In this document: positions 24,790 through 33,481 of the stretch, piece by piece
Layout of the letters: each line of letters opens with the position of its first letter
How positions within the stretch are numbered: position 1 is the stretch's first letter
NCBI RefSeq assembly: GCF_004944975.1
Contig: NZ_SPQG01000011.1
Span: 47,229-111,228, forward strand
DNA from: Halorhabdus amylolytica
GTDB taxonomy: Archaea; Halobacteriota; Halobacteria; Halobacteriales; Haloarculaceae
Direction: 5' to 3'
DNA: 64,000 nucleotides
Program-made: the position numbers and the translations under genes
The notes under the pieces: model-generated
The model's input: the letters and a program-made list of their open reading frames with translations, nothing else
Database searches by the model: none
What the model was told of the DNA's origin: nothing

Positions 24790-26001
24790 ATGCTCACTCG
24801 CGAGGACGTCCTGGCCGCTCGCGACCGCGTCGCCGAGACGGCCAGGCACACGCCCCTGGAGCGCTCGTACTCGCTCTCGGCGATGACTGGCGCGGACGTC
24901 CACCTCAAGTACGAGACAGTCCAGCGGACGGGATCGTTCAAGATCCGCGGGGCGACCAACCGGATCGCGACACTCACCGACGAACAACAGGACGCCGGCG
25001 TCGTGGCGGCCAGCGCCGGCAATCACGCCCAGGGGGTCGCGCTCGCGGCCAGCCGGATGGGTGTCGACTCGACGATCGTCATGCCCGAGCGCGCTCCTGT
25101 CGCGAAGGTCAAGGCGACCCGAAGCTACGGCGGCAACGTCGTCCTTCACGGCGAGGACTACGACGCGGCGGCCGAGCGAGCCCACGAGATCGCCGAGCAA
25201 GCGGGACAGACGTACGTCCACGCCTTCGACGACGAAACCGTGATGGCCGGACAGGGCACACTCGGGCTGGAGATCGAGGAGGACTGCCCCGACGTGGACA
25301 CGGTCGTCGTCGCGGTCGGCGGCGGCGGGTTGATCAGCGGCGTCGCGACCGCGCTGAAGGGGTACGAGGAGGACGTCCGTGTCGTCGGCGTCCAGGCCGA
25401 AGGAGCGGCGAGTCTTCCGCGGTCCCTGGAGGCGGGCGAAGTCGTCGAACGCGAGGGCGTCGAGACGATCGCTGACGGCATCGCCACGCGGAAGGTCGGC
25501 GAGCGGACCTTCGAGGTAATCCAGGATCGGGTCGACGAGGTCGTCACGGTTCCTGACTCGGCGATTGCCGTCGCGGTGACGACGTTGCTCGAACGGACCA
25601 AGACGCTCGTCGAAGGGGCCGGTGCGGTGCCCGTCGCTGCGATGCTCGAAGACGCCTTCGAGTACGACGAGGGCGAGACGATCGTGCCCGTACTCAGTGG
25701 CGGAAACATCGACCTGAACGTCCTGACGACGGTCGTCATGCGGGGGCTGATCGAGACCGGGCGATATCTCCGGATCCGGACCGTCCTGGAGGACCGGCCC
25801 GGTGCACTCGAAGAACTCGTCGAGGTGATCTCACGGGAACGGGGTAACATCTACGCGATCGAGCACGATCGGGCCTCGCGGGACATCGCAATGGACGATA
25901 CTGTGGTGGATTTAGACGTCGAGACGCGCGGGTCGGATCACGTCGACGATCTCCTCGCTGCGCTCCGCGACAGCGGGTACGAAGTCCAGGTACTGGTTTG
26001 A
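24790..26001 (+). CDS. ilvA: Threonine ammonia-lyase (threonine dehydratase)
   Basis: This 403-residue PLP enzyme deaminates threonine to 2-oxobutanoate, the first step toward isoleucine or of threonine breakdown. The PLP lysine is in RTGSFKIRGATNR near residue 50. Other motifs are SAGNHAQGVALAA, the glycine loop VAVGGGGLISG and VPVLSGGNIDLN. A C-terminal ACT domain (about 325-403, LRIRTVLEDRPGALEELVEV) suggests feedback control by an amino acid. The ATG at 24790 follows an AT-rich stretch. The short single-ACT form (about 400 residues) is typical of archaea and of catabolic TdcB-like enzymes. Confidence 0.93.
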   Translation: MLTREDVLAARDRVAETARHTPLERSYSLSAMTGADVHLKYETVQRTGSFKIRGATNRIATLTDEQQDAGVVAASAGNHAQGVALAASRMGVDSTIVMPERAPVAKVKATRSYGGNVVLHGEDYDAAAERAHEIAEQAGQTYVHAFDDETVMAGQGTLGLEIEEDCPDVDTVVVAVGGGGLISGVATALKGYEEDVRVVGVQAEGAASLPRSLEAGEVVEREGVETIADGIATRKVGERTFEVIQDRVDEVVTVPDSAIAVAVTTLLERTKTLVEGAGAVPVAAMLEDAFEYDEGETIVPVLSGGNIDLNVLTTVVMRGLIETGRYLRIRTVLEDRPGALEELVEVISRERGNIYAIEHDRASRDIAMDDTVVDLDVETRGSDHVDDLLAALRDSGYEVQVLV

Positions 26002-26039
26002 CAGCGTTCGCCTGCCCGTGGCGATCGCTCACGGCTGAC

Positions 26040-26078
26040 ACTGACGACTACCGCTCAGATACTGACGACTACCGCTCA
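26040..26078. repeat. Short direct repeat over a gene end
   Basis: An 18-base sequence occurs twice, at 26040-26057 and 26061-26078, exactly identical and three bases apart. The second copy contains the stop codon of the REC-GAF-PAS gene. It looks like a recent 21-base slip duplication. Confidence 0.8.
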
Positions 26079-27346
26079 CGACGTTTCCGGCCGGTGATGT
26101 CCCGCATTGAACCGACGACGCCCAGGATCCGTCCATCGCTGTCCCGCAGCGGGTAGTCCCTGACAGAGAACGTCCGCGTCCGGCCGTCCGGTGCCGTCCG
26201 CTCGACCTCGTAGCTGAGAGTTTCGCCGTCGAGGACCCGCGCCTCGCGTTCGGCTATCTCCGCATCCCACGTCTCGCCCAGGACCTCCGGGAGCGACACC
26301 TCGCCTACGTCGCTCTCGGTGATTCCGTGGAACTCCCGATACCGCTCGTTGGCAAACACGAGCGTGTACTCGGTATCGATTCCGGCCAGTAGATCGCTCG
26401 CGGACTCGACCGCGCGCTCGTACACCCGGAGATCCGCCCGCTGTTCGCGTAACCGCCGCTCGCTCTCGACCCTGTGGATCGCGTGGGCGATGTCTTCGGC
26501 CACCTCTATCAACAGGTCGCGCTCGCACTCGTCCAGAGTGTCCTCGTGTCCGCTTGCGACGCTCATCACTCCGTAGCCTGTCTCACCGTAGATCAGCGGG
26601 ACGGCGGCGATCGCGCGGATCCCGTGGTCTCGGGCCGTCGCTCGCCAGGAGTCGCCCCTCTCATTGTCGATTGACTCGACTGTGATCGGGTCACCGTCCT
26701 GGAGGGCGCGTGCGGCCGGCTCGTCGTCGGTCTCTCCCCCGAGATATCCCGTGGCTTCCCCAGCACTTGCCCGGGGCCGAACTGTCCCGTCCGCGGCTTC
26801 CCCGACCCAGGCCAGTCGGTACGGTTCCGTCCGACCGAGTACCTCACAGACCGCCGCGTCGACCTCCCGGCGGGTCTCGGCACGGACGAGTCGCTGGTTG
26901 ACGTCCCGTAACACTCGCTGGATTCGCTGCATGGTCCGTGCGCGCTCCTGACTGCGATAGGTCTCGACCGCGTTGGTGACCCGATTTGCCAGCACTGCAT
27001 ACTGGCTTAGACCGGTCCCCTTCTGGAGATAGTCGGTGACGCCTGCGGCGATCGCCTCGCTCGCTATCTCTTCGGACCCCTTGCCGGTGTAGAGGACGAA
27101 CGGCAACGCAGGATGGTCCTCGCGAACAGCCTCCAGGAACTCGATACCGTCCGTCCCCGGCATCTCGTAGTCGCTGACGATGCAGTCGACGTCCTGCCCC
27201 GCGAGTTCCTCCAGGGCCGCCTCGACACTCCTCGCGGTCTCGACGGTGAACCGATCGTCCTCGCGTTCGAGAAACTCCGCTGCCATCTCCGCGAGATCCG
27301 GTTCGTCGTCGACGTGCAACACGACGATCTCGTCACTCGATCCCAT
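26069..27346 (-). CDS. REC-GAF-PAS signalling protein without output domain
   Basis: This 425-residue cytoplasmic protein starts at the ATG at 27346 (MGSSDEIVVLHVDDEP). The receiver domain (about 7-125) has the acidic pair DDE, the phospho-acceptor Asp59 in CIVSDYEMPGTDG, and the lysine in YLQKGTG. A GAF domain follows (about 140-285, IAAVPLIYGETGYGVMSVAS). A PAS domain (about 300-420) ends SVRDYPLRDSDGRILGVVGSMRDITG. No histidine kinase core and no bacterio-opsin-activator HTH follow, although most haloarchaeal proteins with this front have one. It may act through protein contacts. No cognate kinase gene is adjacent. Confidence 0.88.
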   Translation of the reverse strand: MGSSDEIVVLHVDDEPDLAEMAAEFLEREDDRFTVETARSVEAALEELAGQDVDCIVSDYEMPGTDGIEFLEAVREDHPALPFVLYTGKGSEEIASEAIAAGVTDYLQKGTGLSQYAVLANRVTNAVETYRSQERARTMQRIQRVLRDVNQRLVRAETRREVDAAVCEVLGRTEPYRLAWVGEAADGTVRPRASAGEATGYLGGETDDEPAARALQDGDPITVESIDNERGDSWRATARDHGIRAIAAVPLIYGETGYGVMSVASGHEDTLDECERDLLIEVAEDIAHAIHRVESERRLREQRADLRVYERAVESASDLLAGIDTEYTLVFANERYREFHGITESDVGEVSLPEVLGETWDAEIAEREARVLDGETLSYEVERTAPDGRTRTFSVRDYPLRDSDGRILGVVGSMRDITGRKRRER

Positions 27347-27432
27347 GTGTCTCGTGCACATTCACCACGTCGACAGTAAAATACACACACGATTTATCGT
27401 TCGGGAATGGGCAAGCTGCGTTCTCCGTTCTC

Positions 27433-27804
27433 TCAAAGGAAGTCCCGGACCTCGCTGTAATACATGTCGTGGTGATCGACGGCGTCGATTTCGCGGGCGA
27501 TCAAAACTGCGAGGACGTGCCAACAGAGGTCGGTCGGATCGTCCGGATCGAGATTGTAATTTGCGTCTTCACAGGTACAGCCCTCGCCCTCGATGACGTA
27601 CTCGTCGCTGTGACCGACGACGACCGTGAAATCCTGGTACTCCTTGACTCGGTCCTCGCCGACGGCCTCGATGGCTCGCACCCCGCGGGACCCATGGACG
27701 GTAGTGATACGATCGACTACGTCGGAGGTGAGTTCGCCAGCCTCGGCCAGGGCCGCCTGCCACTCCTCAAGTGCCGTCACTGTCCAGAATTGGACGGCGG
27801 GCAT
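27433..27804 (-). CDS. SWIM zinc finger protein
   Basis: This 123-residue protein from the ATG at 27804 has a conserved metal site near its middle to C-terminus: CTCEDANYN then DDPTDLCWHVLAVLIARE. That is the CxC...CxH pattern of SWIM zinc fingers, which bind DNA, RNA or protein partners. The N-terminal half (residues 1-75) is helical, then strand-like (YVIEGEG just before the finger). Stand-alone small SWIM proteins are common in haloarchaea and poorly understood. The gene lies between the REC-GAF-PAS and EEP genes, all on the minus strand, with gaps of about 80 bases. Confidence 0.82.
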   Translation of the reverse strand: MPAVQFWTVTALEEWQAALAEAGELTSDVVDRITTVHGSRGVRAIEAVGEDRVKEYQDFTVVVGHSDEYVIEGEGCTCEDANYNLDPDDPTDLCWHVLAVLIAREIDAVDHHDMYYSEVRDFL

Positions 27805-27886
27805 CAAAAACAGCCCGGTGCGATATCGGTCAGTCGGGGGAGTTCGAATCGCCGAGTGCGGTGAGCATCAGAGCGATTGCAGCAGC

Positions 27887-29116
27887 TTACGAACCTGACT
27901 CGTCTGTATTTCCACTGTTGACGTCGGCCCAGACCATCCGGTGATCGGACGCCGAGCGCACGGTCTCGATGCGATCGGTTCCGGGTTCGGGCCAGATGAC
28001 GCCGCCGTCCTCGTAGGACAACTGCGGCGACGGCAACACGTAGTCCAGTTGTGCGACAACTGTGTCTTCCTCGCCCGACTGTCCGGGTCGCGTTCCGCGG
28101 ATCCGGGTCGCGTACGGGTTGTCGAGGGATTCCCCGCCGGGACTCGTGGGTAACTCCTCGGTGTAGAAGTCGTCGTTCTCGTGGAAGAACGTGTGGGACG
28201 GCTTCAGTATCCGTTCGGTCGTCACTGCGCCGTTCTGATCGCCCATGAGCACGTAGTTGTCGTCTTCGAGGCCACCTCGATTGCCGTCATCGTCGTAGAT
28301 GTAGTCGGCGTTGGCGACGTAATCGGCCCAAAACCGGATCTCGTCGTGGTTCCACCGACCGTTGAAATTGTTCGGGCCGTCGTACTGGGGTGGCGTCGGG
28401 TGGGAGGTGAGCACGTGGACGCGTTCGCCGTCCACGCGGATCGGAACGTCGGCGTGGGTTTTCGAGGGTAGCCGGAACGCGTCTGTCTCCTCGGGCGTGA
28501 GATATATACCGTCCTTTTTGTTGAGCCGTTCCGAGCCGTCGTCGAGAGGCATCAAGTTCCCGGGCATGTCTGCCCAAAGGAACTCCTGGAAGGTTCGGAT
28601 CTCCGACTCGACGATCGGGTACTGACTGGCGACCGCGAGCCCGTATTGTCCGGGATACATGCCGAACCCGAACGCGTCACCGGGACGTTTGCCCGCAGAA
28701 CCGTCCTTGTTGAAGTCGTAGTCCTCCTCCGGGAGCACACCCGTGTTGACCGGCGGCTGGAACGTATACGGGAACGCGATCGGGTCGAGATCTGACCGCT
28801 GGGGCTCACGCAGGTAGTTGTCGATGAACGCGCGGATGTTCTCGACGCTCGTCGACTTTCCCTCCTGCATGTTGTTGGTGAGTTCGTTGACAACAAGGAC
28901 GTCCGGACGCACCTCCTGGATGAGTTCTGCCGCGGCGGATGGCTGCTCGTCGTACAACTGTTGGACCTGATTCGTCTCCAGATTCTCGATGTTGAACTGT
29001 GCAAAGCGCGTCGATTCGCGGTACTCGTATGCGCTCGCGGTGCCGACGATTCCCACGGTCGCTGCCGTCGCTCCGATTCCCTTCAGGAACGTCCGTCTGG
29101 TCGTGTCGTGCGACAT
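27887..29116 (-). CDS. Tat-exported endonuclease/exonuclease/phosphatase family protein
   Basis: This 409-residue protein begins MSHDTTRRTFLKGIGATAAT, a twin-arginine signal ending near GTASAYEY, so the folded enzyme is exported. The mature part fits the EEP (DNase I-like) fold: FAQFNIENL at the start, RPDVLVVNEL with the metal-binding Glu, LTSHPTPP, NYVLMGDQNGA, and SASDHRMVWADV with the terminal SDH motif. Substrates of such secreted enzymes include DNA and phosphorylated lipids or sugars; none can be singled out. A TATA-like ttataatg lies about 25 bases before the ATG, which suggests a leaderless transcript. Confidence 0.88.
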   Translation of the reverse strand: MSHDTTRRTFLKGIGATAATVGIVGTASAYEYRESTRFAQFNIENLETNQVQQLYDEQPSAAAELIQEVRPDVLVVNELTNNMQEGKSTSVENIRAFIDNYLREPQRSDLDPIAFPYTFQPPVNTGVLPEEDYDFNKDGSAGKRPGDAFGFGMYPGQYGLAVASQYPIVESEIRTFQEFLWADMPGNLMPLDDGSERLNKKDGIYLTPEETDAFRLPSKTHADVPIRVDGERVHVLTSHPTPPQYDGPNNFNGRWNHDEIRFWADYVANADYIYDDDGNRGGLEDDNYVLMGDQNGAVTTERILKPSHTFFHENDDFYTEELPTSPGGESLDNPYATRIRGTRPGQSGEEDTVVAQLDYVLPSPQLSYEDGGVIWPEPGTDRIETVRSASDHRMVWADVNSGNTDESGS

Positions 29117-29594
29117 CCTTTGTTTATATACTCGAATTCATTATAAAGGATTTGGTTATATAATGATAGTTCAGTCGTCAGTCGGACAGCGCAATCGTAT
29201 AAATCGCACGCGATCGTGACCGGAATGTCGGCATCTTCCTGTAGACGAAAACCACGAAAATCGTCATTCTGGCCGTTATAACTGTGTTTTCGTGTCGTGG
29301 TTCCTTCTCCCACAGTCTGGGTCTTCACGGACATCTCCTGCCTTTTCACCTGGGATTTGTTCAAGGAGTTGTCGGGTCGTCTCCGCTGTGCCCCTCTATT
29401 TATATGTTGATCATATACATGAATAGTCGCGTGCCGTCGATCGGGATCGAATACCGTCAAGCGACCGGAGAGTTCCCCGTCGAACCTTCCACAGGATTGC
29501 AGTTTCGTGGGGACAGGGGCTGACCGATACGACGACTTTCGACGGCGCAGACGGAGAACGTATCGTTTTTCCTCGCGGCCGGCCCAGCGGAGGT
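29117..29594. other. Divergent intergenic region between the EEP gene and trm1
   Basis: This 478-base gap has an AT-rich left part (29120-29170) with TATA-like elements that serve the EEP gene. The remainder shows no convincing gene on either strand, and I recognised no RNA gene. The trm1 promoter is not obvious. Confidence 0.5.
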
Positions 29595-30710
29595 ATGCGT
29601 GAACGCGAGGGTCGGGTCACGGTCGAGATCCCCGAGCAGGCCGAGGAGGGCGTCGGCGACGACGTCTTCTTCAATCCCGTCCAGGAATTGAACCGCGACC
29701 TCACCGTCGCGACGATCCGAGCATACCGCGAGCGGATCGACGCTCACGATGCACACCCGGTCGAAACCTATCTCGACGCGACGGCCGCAAGCGGTATTCG
29801 CGGGGTCCGAGCGGCGGCAAACGGCTTCGAGGCGACCCTCTGTGACGTCGACGCGAACGCCGTCGAACGCTGTCGAGCCAATCTCGAAGCCAACGAACTC
29901 GATGGAGAGGTCATCCACCGGAACGCCAACGCTCTCATGCACGAACGGCAGTTCGACGTGGTGGATCTCGACCCGTTCGGGACGCCGATCCCCTTTGCCG
30001 ACGCTGCCGTCCAGGCCGCGAGTCGACTGCTTTGCGTGACGGCGACCGACCTCGCACCTCTCTGTGGCGCACACTTTCAGAGCGGCGTCCGCTCCTACGG
30101 CGCAGTCCCGCGGAATACGGAGTACCACGGGGAGATGGGCGTTCGGATCCTGCTGGGCGCGCTGGTCCGGACCGCCGCTCGCTACGACATCGCCGCTGAA
30201 CCGATCTTCATCCACGCCAGCGATCACTACGTCCGGACGTCCCTCGAATTCGACTACGGCGCACAGGTGGCCGACGACGCCCTCGAAGAACTCGGTCACA
30301 TCCATCACTGCCAGCACTGTCTCCACCGCTTGACGGAACGCGGGCTGATCGCGAACCCTCCCGAGGCCTGTCCACATTGCGGTGAGCATCTCCAAACGGC
30401 CGGCCCGCTGTGGCTCGGGCGGACCCATGAGACAGCCTTTCTCGACCGAGTCGGTGATCACGTCGAGGACGATATGGGGACGGCAGAAGATGCTCGGGAG
30501 TTGGTGGAGACGCTGTCGTCCGAACTCGACGAGCCGACCCACTACGATCAACACCGCCTGTGTAAGCGTTGGGAGCGCTCGGCGATGGCGATGGACGACT
30601 TCCTCGACGCGTTGCGGGAGGCCGGATATGCCGCTAGCCGGACGCACTACGGCGGGACGACGTTCAAGACCGACGCTGATGTCGTCGAAATCCGCAAGGC
30701 GACGGCCTAA
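29595..30710 (+). CDS. trm1: tRNA (guanine(26)-N2)-dimethyltransferase Trm1
   Basis: This 371-residue SAM-dependent enzyme methylates G26 of tRNAs. The N-terminus has [21 protein letters not shown], the Trm1 signature, followed by the SAM loop [15 protein letters not shown] and the catalytic-pocket motif [10 protein letters not shown]. Also seen are [23 protein letters not shown] and a zinc-like site (CQHCLHR then CPHCGEHL) in the C-terminal domain. The length agrees with archaeal Trm1 (about 370-380). The ATG at 29595 directly follows a ggaggt sequence. It is convergent with a small membrane-protein gene, so it is probably transcribed alone. Confidence 0.96.
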   Translation: MREREGRVTVEIPEQAEEGVGDDVFFNPVQELNRDLTVATIRAYRERIDAHDAHPVETYLDATAASGIRGVRAAANGFEATLCDVDANAVERCRANLEANELDGEVIHRNANALMHERQFDVVDLDPFGTPIPFADAAVQAASRLLCVTATDLAPLCGAHFQSGVRSYGAVPRNTEYHGEMGVRILLGALVRTAARYDIAAEPIFIHASDHYVRTSLEFDYGAQVADDALEELGHIHHCQHCLHRLTERGLIANPPEACPHCGEHLQTAGPLWLGRTHETAFLDRVGDHVEDDMGTAEDARELVETLSSELDEPTHYDQHRLCKRWERSAMAMDDFLDALREAGYAASRTHYGGTTFKTDADVVEIRKATA

Positions 30711-30729
30711 AGCGGCACGGCCGGACAGC

Positions 30730-31119
30730 TCACGGGAACGTGCCAGCCAGTCGCGAGACGACGTAGTGCCCGAACGCGTATACTGGGCGGAACAGGTGGT
30801 TGAGAAGTGCTAGCAGTCCGAGGACGCCGCCAAGCGTCTGGAGTTCGCCGGGTGAGGCTCCGAGGAACACCACCAAGACGACCCCGGCCACCAGCGGTCC
30901 CAGCGGGATCGACACCAGGTACGCCGCGAACCCGGGGTGATCGATCCGTTCGCGGAGCGTCTGTCGCATGGCTGTTCCGACCACTCCGATCGCGAGAACG
31001 CCGACGGCGAGGGCGAAGGTGGCTGACTGGCCCGCCACGCCGAGGGCAATCAACAGGAGACCGGCGGTAAACCCCATACCGGTACCCTGTCGGACCCACC
31101 CGACCAGTCGTTGATTCAT
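30730..31119 (-). CDS. Small integral membrane protein of unknown function
   Basis: This 129-residue protein is taken from the ATG at 31119 (MNQRLVGWVRQG). It has about four hydrophobic segments: FTAGLLLIALGVA, FALAVGVLAIGVV, LVSIPLGPLVAGVVLVVFLG and LGGVLGLLALLNHLF. Between them is a charged loop (RQTLRERIDHPG). No family motif is recognised, although proteins of this shape are common in haloarchaea. It is convergent with trm1 (19-base gap) and divergent from the BrkB-like gene (about 116 bases). Confidence 0.65.
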   Translation of the reverse strand: MNQRLVGWVRQGTGMGFTAGLLLIALGVAGQSATFALAVGVLAIGVVGTAMRQTLRERIDHPGFAAYLVSIPLGPLVAGVVLVVFLGASPGELQTLGGVLGLLALLNHLFRPVYAFGHYVVSRLAGTFP

Positions 31120-31235
31120 GACCACCTCTGTGGGGGCCTGACGTAACCAGTTTTCGTTCGTCGTGATCACCGGGAACGGTCCTGCAGGGCCCCACTCGGC
31201 CAAGAGGTTTTGTCGTCGGCGACCGGAACCCGAGC

Positions 31236-32609
31236 ATGGCTTCGACCGCACGCACGATTTTCGGGACCGGGCGCGAGGTCGTCGGCCTGACACTCTCCTC
31301 GAGGCTGTCCTTTCTGGCGGCCGCCACGGCCTACTACGCGTTCGTCTCGGTGTTTCCGCTGGCTCTGTTGGTCGTCGCCGTCGGATCGTTCGTCGGCGGG
31401 GACGTCCTGGCCGAGGCGGTCGTCGGCGCGGTCAGCGGCGTTCTCTCGGAAACCGGGCGGGACCTGCTCAGGGAGACGCTATCGAGCGGGGCCGGTCGCG
31501 GCGGGGCGACCGTCGCGGGTGTCGGCGTCCTGCTGTGGAGCGGCTTGCGCGTCTTTCGGGGTCTCACCTTGGCGTTTGCGACGGTGTACGGGACCGCCGA
31601 CGAGACGACGTTCCTCGACCAGCTCCGGAACGCAGCCTTCGCGCTGTTCGCATTGGGTATGGCCGGCTCGGCCGTCGCCCTCGGGACCGTCGTCCTCTCA
31701 CGGACTGGCGTCCCGCTGGTCGGCATCGTGGGGACCGTCGGAATCACGTTGGCACTCGCGATCGTCCTCCTTCCGATGTACGTCGTCGTTCCGGACGTTC
31801 CGGTCGGAATCAGGGAGGCTGTGCCGGGGACCATCACCGCGGCCGTCGGCTGGTCGCTGTTGAGCGTTCTCTTTCGCATCTATGCCGCCAATGCGGGCCA
31901 GTTCGACGTCTATGGTGTGGTCGGGGGCGTGTTGTTGTTCGTCACCTGGCTGTACTTCGGGGCGAGTATCCTCCTGTTGGGTGCGGTCGTCAACGCCGTA
32001 CTGGCCGGACGAGACCGGCAACTACAACTTGAGGGCGATCCCAGAAGGAGCCAACCACTGACAATGACCGGGACGGACGGGACGGCCGGGGACGGGCCGG
32101 ACGACGACGGAGACGAGACCGAACGACCGGACGCCCCGGACGACGACGGAGACGAGACCGAACGACCGGACGCCCCGGACGACGCTGCGGACGCGAGGAA
32201 TGTCGGACGGGGCGACGTCGCGGACCCAGGGCACGGCGGAACCCGGACTGACGACACGGACGCGAAAATCGAAGAGCTACGCGCGGAGATCGATCGTCTC
32301 GAGGCCGAGATCGACGACAGAACTGTCCACCGTGAGGACGTCGAGAGTGACCTCCGGCGGTACGTTCGACGTCGCGTCCGGCGAGGCCACGCCCGCGGGT
32401 GGGGACCCTATCTCGTCCTCCTCTACGGGACTCTCATGACACTCGGTGCGTTCTACTTCCTCGGGGATGGCTTGGCCGTTCTCGCCATGCTGGTGATCTG
32501 GCTGTCGACGCTCGGACTGTACGCACTGATGGTCCTTCTCGGCCTGACGTTCAAACTCGTCGGGACGCCGGGACGCTTCCTCGATCGCATACGTGACTGG
32601 CGGTCGTGA
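31236..32609 (+). CDS. YihY/BrkB-like membrane protein with an added C-terminal module
   Basis: This 457-residue protein has an N-terminal BrkB/YihY domain (about 1-265) with six membrane segments, starting LSFLAAATAYYAFVSVFPLALLVV and ending LYFGASILLLGAVVNAVLAGR. Once thought to be an RNase BN, the family is now regarded as membrane proteins of uncertain role. An acidic disordered linker (about 280-340) contains a perfect 13-residue repeat. A short coiled coil (IEELRAEIDRLEAEIDDR) and two further membrane segments (about 395-440) follow. The added C-terminal module is not part of the core family. It overlaps the downstream PAP2 gene by four bases. Confidence 0.87.
   Translation: MASTARTIFGTGREVVGLTLSSRLSFLAAATAYYAFVSVFPLALLVVAVGSFVGGDVLAEAVVGAVSGVLSETGRDLLRETLSSGAGRGGATVAGVGVLLWSGLRVFRGLTLAFATVYGTADETTFLDQLRNAAFALFALGMAGSAVALGTVVLSRTGVPLVGIVGTVGITLALAIVLLPMYVVVPDVPVGIREAVPGTITAAVGWSLLSVLFRIYAANAGQFDVYGVVGGVLLFVTWLYFGASILLLGAVVNAVLAGRDRQLQLEGDPRRSQPLTMTGTDGTAGDGPDDDGDETERPDAPDDDGDETERPDAPDDAADARNVGRGDVADPGHGGTRTDDTDAKIEELRAEIDRLEAEIDDRTVHREDVESDLRRYVRRRVRRGHARGWGPYLVLLYGTLMTLGAFYFLGDGLAVLAMLVIWLSTLGLYALMVLLGLTFKLVGTPGRFLDRIRDWRS
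32101..32178 (+). repeat. Perfect 39-base tandem repeat inside the BrkB-like gene
   Basis: Two identical 39-base units (32101-32139, 32140-32178) encode a 13-residue acidic unit containing DDDGDETERPDAP. A third partial copy begins directly after. The exact identity at the DNA level suggests a recent duplication in a flexible linker. Confidence 0.9.
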
Positions 32610-33460
32610 CCGTGACGACGCTCGAAGCGGCGGGTTGGTTCGTCGTCTCACTGGTGACGTTGCTCGGTGACCCGCTGGTGATCGCCGGCCTGGGACTGGG
32701 TGTCTTCTGGTTCGGGGATCGGCTTCAGGTCGCCGGCGACCGCTTCGAACCCGGGCGTGGCGCCCTCGCCTTCGCGGCGATCATCGGAGCACTCGCACTT
32801 TCTGTCGCGCTGAAGACCGGGTTCGGGCTGGCGCGCCCGCCGGGTGCGACCGACCTGCCCGGCGTGGCTGGAATGCCCGACACCGTCGCCCGGATATACA
32901 CCTGGATCGTCGGCCCCGGCGGCTACGCCTTCCCGAGTGGCCACGCCACGGCGGCGACGGTCGGCTGGCTCGGCCTGGCGTGGGCGTTCCGGGGGGAGAA
33001 CCGCGACCGGCCGTTCGCGTTCGCCGGGAGTATGGTCGCCGCGGTCGCCGTCTCGCGGGTCGTCCTCGGCGTCCACCGACCGGTCGAAGTCGTCGCCGGG
33101 ATCACTGTCGGGCTGGCATACTTGGTAGTCGTCTTCGAGGTACTGGCACGTCCCCGTCGTGCGTTCGCACTCGCGGGCTTGCTCGGTGCTGTCGGCCCCA
33201 TCTTCGTCGAATTGTCCGTCGACGGGCTCCTGGTTGCTGGCGTGGCTCTCGGCACGGCCGTCGGCGCGGAGGGTATCCGTGGGCGTGATCGGGGTGGGTC
33301 GAAGTCGATGGGCCTTGCGATGACGGCAGTCCTGGTGATGACCGGCGTCACATTCGTCCGAGCGGGTGGCTTCGGGACGCTGGTGGCGGCTGCCGGAATC
33401 GCCCTCGGTGCGCTGGTCGTGGCTGTTCGACGATCGAAATCCGGCGTCGAAAACGGGTGA
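32606..33460 (+). CDS. PAP2 family membrane phosphatase
   Basis: This protein of up to 284 residues starts with GTG at 32606, which overlaps the BrkB-like stop (GTGA); a second in-frame GTG lies at 32612. It has several membrane helices and the three PAP2 signature motifs in order: KTGFGLARP (KxxxxxxRP), FPSGHATAA (PSGH) and SRVVLGVHRPVE (SRxxxxxHxxxD-like). The active site faces outside the membrane. Family members remove phosphate from lipid or isoprenoid phosphates. Coupling to the BrkB-like gene suggests a shared envelope or lipid role, but the substrate is unknown. Confidence 0.9.
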   Translation: MTVTTLEAAGWFVVSLVTLLGDPLVIAGLGLGVFWFGDRLQVAGDRFEPGRGALAFAAIIGALALSVALKTGFGLARPPGATDLPGVAGMPDTVARIYTWIVGPGGYAFPSGHATAATVGWLGLAWAFRGENRDRPFAFAGSMVAAVAVSRVVLGVHRPVEVVAGITVGLAYLVVVFEVLARPRRAFALAGLLGAVGPIFVELSVDGLLVAGVALGTAVGAEGIRGRDRGGSKSMGLAMTAVLVMTGVTFVRAGGFGTLVAAAGIALGALVVAVRRSKSGVENG

Positions 33461-33481
33461 GCGATCCGGGGCCGTGTGGCC

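Noticed and set aside
29457..30647. Minus-strand open frame opposite trm1
   Set aside because: It overlaps a gene with full Trm1 motifs and lacks any recognisable domain.
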